DNA of 64,000 nucleotides from Streptosporangium lutulentum (GCF_030811455.1 NZ_JAUSQU010000001.1:5146001-5210000), one strand, 5' to 3'. Positions 17,758 through 26,489 are shown, counted from the stretch's first letter. Numbers and translations: made by a program. The notes: a model not told the origin generated them from the sequence alone.

Positions 17758-18001
17758 CACGGCCCGGCACCCCGGGTTCCGGGCGCCGCTCGGCCCCCGG
17801 TCCCGCGCCACACGCCACCCGCCTGGCTCGGCCCGGCTCGGGGCGGCGGCGAGCGCTCCGCCGCGGGCGCGAACGAGGCGGCTCGGCGTGCCTGCCGACC
17901 CCAGCGGATCCGGGCGGGTATGACGGGACGAGCGCGGGGCAGCTCAACGCCCGGGCTCGAATCCCTTCGAAGCCGGGGCGACGTCACGAAGGAGACGGAA
18001 C

Positions 18002-18529
18002 ATGGCAGACAGCGCGGGTACGGCGAGCACGGAACCGGTGACCGAGCTGGACGCCCGGTACAGCAGTGACGGCGCGACCCCGACGGGATGGATCCAGGCT
18101 CGCGACCACCTGGAGAACGCGGAGGTGTACTGGCTGTCGACGGTGCGTCCCGACGGACGCCCGCATGTCACCCCGCTGCTGTCGGTCTGGCTGGACGGCG
18201 CGCTGTACTTCTGCACGGGCCCGGACGAACGCAAGGCCAGGAACCTGGCGCACAACCCGCACTGCGTCCTGACCACCGGGCGCAACGCCCTCGGCGAGGG
18301 CCTCGACCTCGTGGTCGAAGGCGAGGCCACGAGGGTGAGCGACCACGCCCGGCTCCAGTTGGTGGCCGACATGTACGAGTCGAAGTACGGCAGCGACTGG
18401 CACTTCGACGTACGCGACGGCGCCTTCCACGGCGAGGGCCACGAGGCCCTGGTGTACGAGGTCTCCCCCTCGACCGCCTTCGGCTTCGGCAAGGGAGACG
18501 AGTTCAGCCAGACCCGCTGGAGCTTCTGA
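18002..18529 (+). CDS. Pyridoxamine 5'-phosphate oxidase-fold protein
   Basis: This 175-residue split-barrel protein contains VYWLSTVRPDGRPHVTPLLSVWLDGALYFCTG and ERKARNLAHNPHCVLTTG. That is the flavin- or F420-binding PPOX-like pattern abundant in actinobacteria. GVVLEGEA-type strands follow (LDLVVEGEATRVSD). The ATG has AAGGAG upstream. Members bind FMN, F420 or haem and reduce varied substrates, so the substrate here is open. A 21-pair hairpin closes its transcript. Confidence 0.85.
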   Translation: MADSAGTASTEPVTELDARYSSDGATPTGWIQARDHLENAEVYWLSTVRPDGRPHVTPLLSVWLDGALYFCTGPDERKARNLAHNPHCVLTTGRNALGEGLDLVVEGEATRVSDHARLQLVADMYESKYGSDWHFDVRDGAFHGEGHEALVYEVSPSTAFGFGKGDEFSQTRWSF

Positions 18530-18582
18530 CCGGGGGCGTGAGGAGGTCGCCGCGTGAGGCGCCGGCCGGTCGTCGAGGTGCC

Positions 18583-18631
18583 CGGGGACGGGATTCCCGC
18601 CACGGCTCACGTGGTGGGAATCCCGTCCCCG
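18583..18631. terminator. Shared terminator of convergent PPOX and esterase genes
   Basis: Bases 18583-18603 pair with 18611-18631 (21 pairs including one wobble) around a seven-base loop. The hairpin lies between the rightward PPOX-like gene and the stop of the leftward CE7 esterase. Confidence 0.85.
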
Positions 18632-18641
18632 CTCCGGGGAG

Positions 18642-19622
18642 TTAGCGGTCGGCCAGGAGCTTGTGCAGGTAGCGCAGCTGCTCCTCCACTTGGAAGGGGC
18701 CGCCGCCCTCGTGGTCGTTCCACGGCCAGACGGTGATCTCCTTCGGCCCCTGCCAGTGGTTGTAGGCGCCGAACACCGTGGACGGCGGGCAGATGGTGTC
18801 CATCAGCGCCGCCGAGTACAGCGCGGGGACCTGACCGCGGGCGGCGAAGTTGAGGCCGTCGAAGTACGACAGCGTGTGGAACACCCGCTCGGGCGTGCCG
18901 CGCTGGGAGGACATGAAGCGGACGAGTTCCTGGTAGGGGTCGCGTCCGGTGATCTCCACGGCCCGGCGGAAGTGGGTGAGGAACGGCACGTCGATCATCG
19001 CGGCCCGCACACCGGGCCGCAGCGCGGCGACGGCCTGGGCGATGCCGCCACCCTGGCTGACGCCCGTCACCACGATCGCCTCGGCGTCGACCGCGGGGTG
19101 CCCCGCCGCCACGTCGACGGCGCGCACCGCGTCGGTGAACACCCGCCGGTAGTAGTAGGTGTCGGGGTCCAGGATGCCCCGGGTCATCATCCCCGGCGCG
19201 TGCGGCCCGGTGCCGGTGTGCGGGTCGGAGGTGGCGCCCGGCTGGTACAGATTCGCCGCGCCCTGGCCGCGGGTGTCGACCACCATCGTGACGTAGCCGG
19301 CGGAGGGCCAGGTCAGGTGGTCGTGCGCGAAGCCCCTGCCTCCGCTGTAGCCGATGTACTTCACCACGCACGGCAGCGGCCTCTCCGCACCGCGCGGGAC
19401 CAGGAACCAGGCGCTCACCCGATCGCCGCCCCAGCCGGCGAACGAGGTGTCGTAGACCTCGACGGCCGTGAGCGGAATGTCGTAGGGCGTGAACGTGGGG
19501 GCGAGATCGTGCTCGGCGGCCTCGGCCAGGGTCCTGGACCAGAAGGCGTCGAAGTCGGCCGGCTCCTCACGTTCGGGCAGGTAGGCGTGGAGTTCCTCAA
19601 GGGGAAGGTCGAACAGGGGCAC
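18642..19622 (-). CDS. CE7-family acetyl esterase (acetylxylan esterase / cephalosporin-C deacetylase)
   Basis: The 326-residue alpha/beta hydrolase starts MPLFDLPLEELHAYLPE, the typical CE7 N-terminus. The family RGQG motif is in DTRGQG and the nucleophile elbow is GVSQGGG with Ser189. The catalytic acid is in MDTICPP and the histidine in NDHEGGG. It deacetylates xylo-oligosaccharides or related acetyl esters in the cytoplasm. I chose GTG 19622 because GGAG lies five bases upstream, whereas a TTG four codons earlier has no such site. A perfect inverted repeat lies about 30 bases upstream. Confidence 0.88.
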   Translation of the reverse strand: MPLFDLPLEELHAYLPEREEPADFDAFWSRTLAEAAEHDLAPTFTPYDIPLTAVEVYDTSFAGWGGDRVSAWFLVPRGAERPLPCVVKYIGYSGGRGFAHDHLTWPSAGYVTMVVDTRGQGAANLYQPGATSDPHTGTGPHAPGMMTRGILDPDTYYYRRVFTDAVRAVDVAAGHPAVDAEAIVVTGVSQGGGIAQAVAALRPGVRAAMIDVPFLTHFRRAVEITGRDPYQELVRFMSSQRGTPERVFHTLSYFDGLNFAARGQVPALYSAALMDTICPPSTVFGAYNHWQGPKEITVWPWNDHEGGGPFQVEEQLRYLHKLLADR

Positions 19623-19653
19623 AGTGATCTCCAAGCTATGGAAGGTCCTGACA

Positions 19654-19676
19654 TTTCACCTCACCAGCCGGTGAAA
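19654..19676. promoter_or_regulatory. Inverted repeat upstream of the esterase
   Basis: TTTCACC (19654-19660) and GGTGAAA (19670-19676) form perfect seven-base arms with a nine-base spacer. It is placed 31 bases before the esterase start, as expected for an operator. Alternatively it acts at the rightward permease promoter some 150 bases away. Confidence 0.5.
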
Positions 19677-19826
19677 GCACCATCCGGGTCACCCGGATTC
19701 GGCGAGACTCCGTGCCTGCCACGCGCGTCGTCGGCGAACCCTCACCGGTGACGAGGAGACTCGCCGTCCCGGGCACCGGGCGGCGGCTCGACCGCGTATC
19801 GGGGACCTACGGGTCTTGACACCCTC

Positions 19827-19856
19827 TTGACGTTCGGCGGAACCGGCCCCTACATT
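19827..19856 (+). promoter_or_regulatory. Promoter of the NCS1-hydrolase-GntR operon
   Basis: TTGACG (19827-19832) and TACATT (19851-19856) are 18 bases apart. A second TTGACA lies 11 bases upstream. The permease start is 31 bases beyond the -10. Confidence 0.55.
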
Positions 19857-19859
19857 CCC

Positions 19860-19873
19860 CTGAACAGGTTCAG
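19860..19873. promoter_or_regulatory. Palindromic operator at the predicted transcription start
   Basis: CTGAAC-AG-GTTCAG is a perfect palindrome with a two-base centre, covering the expected +1 region of the permease operon. It is a natural site for the HutC-type GntR repressor encoded third in the operon. The match of site and protein is inferred from position only. Confidence 0.55.
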
Positions 19874-19886
19874 ACAGGTGGGTTCC

Positions 19887-21407
19887 ATGGTCGCTAAGCA
19901 GGTCGGACAGGAAAGCGGCCCGTCCGGAGGATCGGACGGGCGACAGCTCAAGATCGAGGTGCAGGGGCTCGACGTGATCGTCGACGCCGATCGCAAAGGC
20001 CGTCCGCGGCAGTTGTTCTGGCCGTGGTTCGGCGCCAACGTCTCGGTCCTCGGGCTGAGCTACGGCTCCTTCGCCCTCGGCTTCGGGATCTCCTTCTGGC
20101 AGGCGCTCGCGGCCGGAGTCGTGGGGATCGTCTTCTCCTTCCTGCTGTGCGGATTCATCTCCGTGGCCGGCAAGCGGGGATCGGCGCCGACCATGGTGCT
20201 GAGCCGGGCGGCGTTCGGAGTGCGCGGCAACCGGCTGCCGTCCGGGATCTCGTGGATCCTGACGGTGGGCTGGGAGACGGTGCTCACCGCGCTGGCGACG
20301 CTGGCGACGGCGACGGTGTTCGAGCGGCTCGGCTGGGGAGGCGGCACCTCCACCAAGGTCGGCGCCCTGATCGTGGTGACCGCCCTGATCGTGGTCGGCG
20401 GCGTCATGGGATTCGACCTGATCATGCGGATGCAGACGGTCATCACGGTCGTGACCGGCGTGCTCACGGTGGTCTACATCATCCTGGTCCTCGACCACAT
20501 CAGCTGGGAGGCCGTCGCCTCGGTCCCCTCGGGCTCGGCCCAGGAGTTCATCGGCGCCCTGGTCTTCATGATGACGGGCTTCGGCCTCGGCTGGGTCAAC
20601 GCGTCCGCCGACTACTCCCGCTACCTGCCGAGGCGATCGTCGGGCGCGGGGGTGGTGGGCTGGACGACGTTCGGGGCGTCCGTCGCGCCGATCGTGCTGC
20701 TCGTCTTCGGCCTGCTGCTGGCCGGATCGTCGGCGCCGCTCAACGAGGCGATCGCGGGAGACCCGGTCGGGGCGCTGACGACCATCCTGCCCACCTGGTT
20801 CCTCATCCCCTTCGCCCTCGTCGCCGTCCTGGGCCTGGTCGGCGGCGCCGTGCTCGACATCTACTCCTCGGGCCTGGCGCTGCTGGCGACCGGCCTTCGG
20901 GCGCCGCGCTACGTCGCCGCCCTGATCGACGGCGTGCTCATGATCGCGGGAACCGTGTACATCGTCTTCATCACCGACGACTTCCTCGGCCAGTTCAGCG
21001 GGTTCCTGACCACCCTCGGCGTCCCGGTCGCCGCGTGGTGCGGCATCATGCTGGCCGACCTCCTGCGGCGCCGCCGCGACTACGACGAGGCCGACCTCTA
21101 CCGCCCCGCCGGCCGCTACGGGGACGTCCGGCTCCTGCCCATCGCGGTCATCGTCGTCGGCACGGTCCTCGGATGGGGCCTGGTCGTCAACACGGCCGCG
21201 AGCTGGCTGGAGTGGCAGGGATACCTGCTCGAACCTCTCGGGCTCGGCGGCAAGTCGGGCGCCTGGGCCTACGCCAACCTGGGGGTGCTGCTCGCCCTCG
21301 TCGTCGGGTTCGCCGCCACCTGGGCGCTCAACCGCTCCAGCGTGCGCGCCCAGGAGGCGGCGCCTGCGGGGCCCGGGACGACCTCGGCGCGGGCGGGCCG
21401 GCCGTGA
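19887..21407 (+). CDS. NCS1-family nucleobase/nucleoside permease
   Basis: The 506-residue membrane protein has about 12 hydrophobic segments. It shows NCS1 features: a cytoplasmic N-terminus followed by LFWPWFGANVSVLGLSYG, APTMVLSRAAFGVRGN, GWVNASADYSRYLP and AWCGIMLADLLRRRRDYD. Family members import cytosine, allantoin, hydantoin, uridine or thiamine with a cation. ATG 19887 has AGGTGG upstream. It leads an operon with a hydrolase, a GntR regulator, an ADP-ribosylglycohydrolase homologue and a PfkB kinase, and its stop overlaps the next GTG by four bases. The partner enzymes point to a nitrogen-containing, ribosylated or amide-bearing substrate. Confidence 0.88.
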   Translation: MVAKQVGQESGPSGGSDGRQLKIEVQGLDVIVDADRKGRPRQLFWPWFGANVSVLGLSYGSFALGFGISFWQALAAGVVGIVFSFLLCGFISVAGKRGSAPTMVLSRAAFGVRGNRLPSGISWILTVGWETVLTALATLATATVFERLGWGGGTSTKVGALIVVTALIVVGGVMGFDLIMRMQTVITVVTGVLTVVYIILVLDHISWEAVASVPSGSAQEFIGALVFMMTGFGLGWVNASADYSRYLPRRSSGAGVVGWTTFGASVAPIVLLVFGLLLAGSSAPLNEAIAGDPVGALTTILPTWFLIPFALVAVLGLVGGAVLDIYSSGLALLATGLRAPRYVAALIDGVLMIAGTVYIVFITDDFLGQFSGFLTTLGVPVAAWCGIMLADLLRRRRDYDEADLYRPAGRYGDVRLLPIAVIVVGTVLGWGLVVNTAASWLEWQGYLLEPLGLGGKSGAWAYANLGVLLALVVGFAATWALNRSSVRAQEAAPAGPGTTSARAGRP

Positions 21408-22159
21408 CTCCTCCGTACTCACCGGGCGTCGATCCGGACGATCCGCGGAGCGCCCCCTGGCTGGCGGTCATCGACATGCAGAAGGTGTTCGGCGAGCCCG
21501 GCAGCCGGTGGTTCACCCCCCGGTTCGCCGAGACCGTCGGCCCGATCGGGGAACTGGTCGCCGCGTTCGGCCCCCGGGTCACCTTCACCCGCTTCATCGC
21601 CCCCGAGACGCCCCGCGGCGCCTGGGCGAAGTACTACGAGCAGTGGCCGTTCGCGCTGCGCCCCCCGGAGTCTGAGATCTACCGGCTGGTCGACGAGTTC
21701 GCCCCCGGCGCGGGCCCGACGCTGGACGCCACGACGTTCGGCAAGTGGACCCCGGAGCTGGCCGCCAGGGTCGGCGACGGCGGTCGGCTGCTCCTCGCGG
21801 GCGTGAGCACCGACTGCTGCGTGCTGTCCACCGCGCTCGCCGCCGCCGACGCCGGCGTCGAGGTCCAGGTCGTCTCCGACGCGTGCGCCGGCGTCAGCGA
21901 CGCCGCTCATCTGCGGGCCCTGGACGTCATGCGGCTCTACGGCCCGCACATCGAGGTGGTCACCCTGGCCGAGGTCCTGAGCCGGTACGCCGGCGTCCCG
22001 GGCGCGGACGGCTTGGGCGCGGACGGCTTGGGCGCGGACGGCTTGGGCGCGGACGGCTTGGGCGCGGACACCGACGTCCCGGGCCGGGACGCGGCCGCTC
22101 GTGGCGCCGTCGACGCCGCCACCCACCCCCCGTCGTCCGCGGAAAGGACGAGCTCGTGA
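21404..22159 (+). CDS. Isochorismatase-like cysteine hydrolase
   Basis: The 251-residue protein has the family triad: Asp24 in VIDMQ, Lys114 in FGKWTP and Cys139 in GVSTDCCV, with the usual cis-peptide region before the cysteine. Relatives are nicotinamidases, N-carbamoylsarcosine and ureidoacrylate amidohydrolases. It likely removes an amide or carbamoyl group from the substrate of this operon. The last 50 residues are an add-on: five GADGL pentapeptides from a 15-base tandem repeat, then a low-complexity tail. The GTG overlaps the permease stop, and its own stop overlaps the GntR start by four bases. Confidence 0.85.
   Translation: MTPPYSPGVDPDDPRSAPWLAVIDMQKVFGEPGSRWFTPRFAETVGPIGELVAAFGPRVTFTRFIAPETPRGAWAKYYEQWPFALRPPESEIYRLVDEFAPGAGPTLDATTFGKWTPELAARVGDGGRLLLAGVSTDCCVLSTALAAADAGVEVQVVSDACAGVSDAAHLRALDVMRLYGPHIEVVTLAEVLSRYAGVPGADGLGADGLGADGLGADGLGADTDVPGRDAAARGAVDAATHPPSSAERTSS
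22001..22069. repeat. 15-base coding tandem repeat (4.6 copies)
   Basis: The unit GGCGCGGACGGCTTG starts at 22001, 22016, 22031 and 22046 with identical copies, plus a nine-base partial copy. It encodes GADGL repeats in the hydrolase tail and keeps frame whatever the copy number. Perfect identity suggests recent expansion. Confidence 0.9.
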
Positions 22160-22875
22160 GCCACCTCGTGCACCTCAAGCACCGCCGGATCGCCGTCGCG
22201 CTGGAGAAGGAGATCCGTTCCGGCCAGGTCGAACGCGGGGCCCGGCTGCCCGGCGAACTCTCCCTGGCCCGGCGCTTCGGGGTCAGCCGCAACACCGTCC
22301 GCACGGCGCTCGCCGAGCTCAGCGAGGCGGGCCTGATCTCCACGCGGACGGGCAAGGGGTCGTTCGTCATGTTCGACGGACGCCCGCTGGACGACCGGCT
22401 CGGATGGGCCCACGCGCTGGCCTCCCAGGGCGTCGAGACCCGGGTCCGGGTCCTCGCCGTCACCGCCGGGCGGGACGACCCCCTCGCCGCCCGCCTCAAC
22501 CTGGGTTCGCCCGAGGTGATCGTCATCGAGCGCGTCCGCGAGATCGCCCCCCGGATCGTCGTCTCCTACGAGCGCAGTCGCGTTCCCGCCCTCGAAGGAC
22601 TCAGCGAGCTGCCCGGCCGGGGGCTGGCAGGCGATTCGCTGATCGAGGAGCTCCGCCGCGCCGGGCTGCACGCCAGCCGGGGTGAGCAGAAGGTGCGCGG
22701 TCGCCGGATCGACGAGCGTGAGGCGTCCCTGCTCGGACGCGAGGCGGGCGAGTGGTTCCTGAACACCGAGCGGACGAGCTGGACGGCCTGCGGGACCTTC
22801 GTCGAGCACGTCGACAGCCTGCTCGACCCCGAGCACTTCCAGCTCATGCTCACCTTCGACGAAGGCGCCTCATGA
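22156..22875 (+). CDS. GntR-family regulator, HutC type
   Basis: This 239-residue repressor has an N-terminal winged helix (HRRIAVALEKEIRSGQVERGARLPGELSLARRFGVSRNTVRTALAELSEAGLISTRTGKGSFV). It is followed by a UTRA ligand-binding domain ending in the usual FVEHVDSLLDPEHFQL. It sits in the middle of the operon it probably controls. The GTG overlaps the hydrolase stop and its stop overlaps the next ATG, so all are coupled. The effector is presumably the imported compound or an intermediate. The palindrome at 19860-19873 is the likely operator. Confidence 0.9.
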   Translation: MSHLVHLKHRRIAVALEKEIRSGQVERGARLPGELSLARRFGVSRNTVRTALAELSEAGLISTRTGKGSFVMFDGRPLDDRLGWAHALASQGVETRVRVLAVTAGRDDPLAARLNLGSPEVIVIERVREIAPRIVVSYERSRVPALEGLSELPGRGLAGDSLIEELRRAGLHASRGEQKVRGRRIDEREASLLGREAGEWFLNTERTSWTACGTFVEHVDSLLDPEHFQLMLTFDEGAS

Positions 22876-23924
22876 CCGACAGACAGTCGCGGGCCGCGGG
22901 TGCGCTCTACGGGCTCGCCATCGGGGACGCGCTCGGCATGCCGACGCAGATGCTGTCCCGCCCGCAGATCGTGGCACGGTACGGTCCCCTCCTCGACGGT
23001 TTCCATGCCGCGCCGCACGACCACCCGCTCGCGGCGGGAATGCCCGCAGGCTCGATCACCGACGACACCGAGCAGGCCATGCTGGTGGCCGGGCTCATCA
23101 TCGACGGGGACGGCGAGGCCGACGCGGCCGAGCTGGCCAGGCGCCTCGTGGCCTGGGAGGAGTCCATGCGCGCTCGCGGATCGCTGGACCTCCTGGGCCC
23201 GTCCACCAAACACGCCGTCTCCGAGGTGCTCGCCGGGACCGACGTCAACGAGGCGGGCCGGTCCGGCACCACCAACGGGGCCGCGATGCGGATCGCCCCC
23301 GTCGGCATCGCCGTGGGCTCCTCCGACCTCGGCGCCCTCGTGGACCGGGTCGTCGAGGCGAGCCGGCTGACGCACAACACCGGGGTCGCGCTCGCGGGCG
23401 CGGCGGCCGTGGCCGCGGCCGTCAGCGCGGGGGTCGACGGGGCCACCGTCCCGGAGGCCGTCCGGTTCGCCGAGGCCGCCGCCCGGCTCGCGGCCAGGCG
23501 CGGGCACTGGGTCGCCGCCGCCGATGTGGCCGAGCGCATCGGGTGGGCGACCACCCTCGTCGCCGGGCTGTCCGCCGAGGAGGTCTGCGAGCGCGTCTAC
23601 ACGCTGGTGGGCACCAGCCTGGCCACCCAGGAGTCCGTCCCCGCCGCCTTCGCGGCCCTCTGGGCCTGCCAGGACGACCCGTGGCGGGCGTGTCTGCTCG
23701 CCGCCTCGCTCGGCGGAGACTGCGACACCGTCGCCGCGATGGCCGGCGCCGTCGGCGGCGCCTGCCACGGGGTGGAGTCCTTCCCCGCCGGCGCCCGCGA
23801 CACCGTCACGCGCGTCAACGACCTGCGGCTGGACGACACCGCCGCCAGGCTGCTGACCCTGCGGGCGAAGACCCCTCGGCGCGGCGGGACCGCGGCGCCC
23901 CTCACGACGCCCCAGGGCGGGTAG
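22872..23924 (+). CDS. ADP-ribosylglycohydrolase-fold protein
   Basis: The 350-residue all-helical protein shows both metal sites of the DraG/ARH family: GDALGMP with SITDDTEQAM near the N-terminus, and GGDCDTVAAMAGAVGGA near the C-terminus. The family cleaves N- or O-glycosidic bonds of ADP-ribose or related ribosides with two magnesium ions. Next to a nucleoside-type permease and a sugar kinase, it is more likely a ribosidase of a small molecule than a protein de-ADP-ribosylase; this is inference. The ATG overlaps the GntR stop by four bases. Confidence 0.88.
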   Translation: MTDRQSRAAGALYGLAIGDALGMPTQMLSRPQIVARYGPLLDGFHAAPHDHPLAAGMPAGSITDDTEQAMLVAGLIIDGDGEADAAELARRLVAWEESMRARGSLDLLGPSTKHAVSEVLAGTDVNEAGRSGTTNGAAMRIAPVGIAVGSSDLGALVDRVVEASRLTHNTGVALAGAAAVAAAVSAGVDGATVPEAVRFAEAAARLAARRGHWVAAADVAERIGWATTLVAGLSAEEVCERVYTLVGTSLATQESVPAAFAALWACQDDPWRACLLAASLGGDCDTVAAMAGAVGGACHGVESFPAGARDTVTRVNDLRLDDTAARLLTLRAKTPRRGGTAAPLTTPQGG

Positions 23925-23928
23925 GGCC

Positions 23929-24915
23929 GTGGCCACCGCATCACCCCGGCCCGGGGGTAAGGCCGTGACCCCCGCACCCGGCCGGCTGCTCCACCTGGGC
24001 AACGTCGTCGTCGACGTCGTCCTCGACGTTCCCGCGCTGCCGGAACGCGGCGGGGACGTGCTGGCCACCCGATCCGACACGACCCCCGGCGGCGGGTTCA
24101 ACGTGATGGTCGCCGCCACGCGGCAGGGACTGCCGGTGGTCTACGCCGGCGCCCACGGCACCGGCCCCTTCGGGGACAGGGCCAGGGCCGCCATGCTCGG
24201 CGCCGGGATCGAGGTTCCGCAGCGGCCGAGGACCGGTCTCGACACCGGCTTCGTCGTCAGCCTGGTCGACGCCGAGGGCGAGCGCACCTTCGTGACCAGC
24301 CCCGGCGCCGAGGCCACCCTGACCGGCGCCGATCTCGACGCGATCCGTCCCGCCCCCGGTGACGTCGTCTACCTGTCGGGGTACGGCATGCTTCACCCGT
24401 CCAACCGGCGGGCCCTGACGGGCTGGCTGCCCGGCGTCCACGACGACATCATGGTCGTCTTCGATCCGGGCCCCCTGGTCCACCTCATCCCCCCGGACGT
24501 CACGCGCCTCGTCGCCTCCCGCGCCGACTGGTGGAGCTGCAACGCCAGGGAGGCGGCCAGGACCACCGGCCACGACGATCCGGCGGACGCGGCGGCCGAA
24601 CTCGCCCGGTTCACCGGACGGCGCGGCGTCCTGGTCAGGACCGGAGCGGACGGATGCCTGGTCGCCCTCCGCGACGCCGCTCCCGTCCATGTGCCGGGGT
24701 TCGCCGTCCACGCGGTCGACACCAACGGGGCGGGTGACGCCCACACCGGGGTCTTCGTCGCCGCGATCGCCGCCGGTGCGGACCCGATCGACGCGGCCCG
24801 TACCGCGAACGCGGCCGCGGCGCTGTCGGTCACCTCCTACGGCCCCGCCACGGCGCCGACCGCGGCGGAGCTCGCGCGGTTCGTCGCCGATCAGCCCACC
24901 GGGAGGGGTATGTGA
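23929..24915 (+). CDS. PfkB-family sugar/nucleoside kinase
   Basis: This 328-residue kinase has the N-terminal PfkB signature GGGFNVMVAATRQG. The C-terminal signature VDTNGAGDAHTGVFVAAIAAG carries the catalytic Asp and the anion hole (GAGD). It should phosphorylate a ribosyl or pentose-type hydroxyl with ATP. It begins with a GTG five bases after the glycohydrolase stop and is the last gene of the five-gene operon. Candidate substrates are ribose released by the glycohydrolase, or the intact nucleoside. Confidence 0.88.
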   Translation: MATASPRPGGKAVTPAPGRLLHLGNVVVDVVLDVPALPERGGDVLATRSDTTPGGGFNVMVAATRQGLPVVYAGAHGTGPFGDRARAAMLGAGIEVPQRPRTGLDTGFVVSLVDAEGERTFVTSPGAEATLTGADLDAIRPAPGDVVYLSGYGMLHPSNRRALTGWLPGVHDDIMVVFDPGPLVHLIPPDVTRLVASRADWWSCNAREAARTTGHDDPADAAAELARFTGRRGVLVRTGADGCLVALRDAAPVHVPGFAVHAVDTNGAGDAHTGVFVAAIAAGADPIDAARTANAAAALSVTSYGPATAPTAAELARFVADQPTGRGM

Positions 24916-24966
24916 GCCGCGACGAGGAGAAGCCCTCCGGCGCGCTCCACGTCCGGTGAGCCGCCG

Positions 24967-26172
24967 TCAACTCCGAAGGCCGGCGAGACGCCTGCCGGCC
25001 AGACGCCGGCCGAGTCGCTGCGTGGGCAGCTCGACGAACCGGTACGTCAGCCAGCTCACCCCGAAGATGGCGGCGATGGCGGCGAGGCCCAGGCCGAGCT
25101 GGACGATCTCCGGGAACCTTCGTGGTTCGCCGAACGCGAAGAGGAAAAGCCGCAGCAGCGGTATGTGCAGCATGTACACCGAATAACTGATCAGCCCCAG
25201 CCAGGCCAGCGGGTACGGCAGGCGCCGGTCGCGCAGCGCCATGAAGATCGCGAACGTGCCCCCCGCCAGCACGACGGTCATCAGGTTGGCGGGGCCGTTG
25301 ATCGTCATCGGCTTCATGAAGGGCGTCAGGCAGATCAGGAAGGTGACGCCCAGGATCGGCCAGAGCCCCGAGCCCTGACCACGCTCCCATCGGTGGACGA
25401 CCGTGCCGGTGAACATGACCGCCAGGATCATCGCCCCCTGCCAGGGCACGCGACTGCCGACGGCGACGAGGGTGATCGCGAGCACGCCGAGGAGGATCGC
25501 TCCCGCCGTCCGCGCCGTCCTGGGTCCGAACAGCACGCAGCCCAGGCCGGCCAGGACGACCACCAGAACGACGAGCGGCACGATCGGCCCGCCGAGCAGG
25601 CCCCGTGCCGGCATGACGAAGGCCGCCAGTACCGACAGCAGCGCGAACGAGACGGCGAACAGGCCGCTGCGCCGGTGCACACCGGCCACGAAAAGCGCCG
25701 TGACCAGGAGATAGAAGACCATTTCATAGGAAAGTGTCCACATCGGTTCGATGAGCGCCCACGAACCGGTGACCTCCATCAGCATCGTGACATGGCTCAC
25801 CGGGTCGGTGTTCGCGCGCAACGGCTGGATCGGGGCCGCCAGCAGCACAACAAAAATGGTCAGGATATAAAGCGGATACAGGCGGAATATTCTGCTGATC
25901 CAAAATGCCCGCACGTCACCCCCGCGCTCCAGCGAGGCGGGGATGATATAGCCGCTGACCAGGAAGAACACCAGAACGCCGTAAATTCCGAGATTGAACC
26001 AGGCCGGTCGGAGATCGGGCAGGAATCGGTAGGTCATGTGCTCAAGGAGGACGGCTGTCGCACCGATCCCCCTCAGGGCATCGAGCCACACATGACGGGT
26101 TGTCGGGGGCTGTCCGGCAGAAGACACCTGCGTGACCCTAACCCCGTTCAAGGGATTTTGTCCCAATTTCAT
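24967..26172 (-). CDS. Acyltransferase family 3 membrane protein (OafA type)
   Basis: The 401-residue protein has about ten membrane helices and the acyltransferase-3 start RHVWLDALRGIGATAVLLEHMTYRF, with the conserved Arg and His. FFLVSGYIIPASLERGG and FWISRIFRLYPLY follow. It transfers acetyl or other acyl groups to extracytoplasmic sugars. The C-terminus ends in two copies of GRRLAGRRLAG-like sequence. ATG 26172 has only a weak ribosome site. It converges on the PfkB operon, and its 3' end contains a GGCCGGC...GCCGGCC hairpin that may end both transcripts. Confidence 0.88.
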   Translation of the reverse strand: MKLGQNPLNGVRVTQVSSAGQPPTTRHVWLDALRGIGATAVLLEHMTYRFLPDLRPAWFNLGIYGVLVFFLVSGYIIPASLERGGDVRAFWISRIFRLYPLYILTIFVVLLAAPIQPLRANTDPVSHVTMLMEVTGSWALIEPMWTLSYEMVFYLLVTALFVAGVHRRSGLFAVSFALLSVLAAFVMPARGLLGGPIVPLVVLVVVLAGLGCVLFGPRTARTAGAILLGVLAITLVAVGSRVPWQGAMILAVMFTGTVVHRWERGQGSGLWPILGVTFLICLTPFMKPMTINGPANLMTVVLAGGTFAIFMALRDRRLPYPLAWLGLISYSVYMLHIPLLRLFLFAFGEPRRFPEIVQLGLGLAAIAAIFGVSWLTYRFVELPTQRLGRRLAGRRLAGLRS

Positions 26173-26489
26173 GTATTCTCGCGAAGTCCACCGAGGACCG
26201 ATAAGGCTGATTTCGGGTGACCTCCCGAAATCAGCCTCGGATCACTTTTTCGCGCTGTTATCGATCGAGAGAGGTCCGGGCGGACGCGTGGGACGAGCGC
26301 GGTGAGACGACACCCCGTTGAGGATTCGAGCCGCTCCGCGGCGCGTCCGGAGTGGAGTTCCTCGGCGAGCACCGCGAAGGCGTGAAGCTGCCGGAGTCCG
26401 GGCTCGGGACGGTCCGTCTCCGCAGGGATATCCCATGGTTCCCACGGAGATGTTGGACATATAACCGCCGGCTCCCTACCTTTCACCGC

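Noticed and set aside
19689..21422. Long minus-strand open frame opposite the NCS1 permease
   Set aside because: The protein is rich in Arg, Gly and Asp without domains, whereas the plus strand encodes a clear 12-helix permease.
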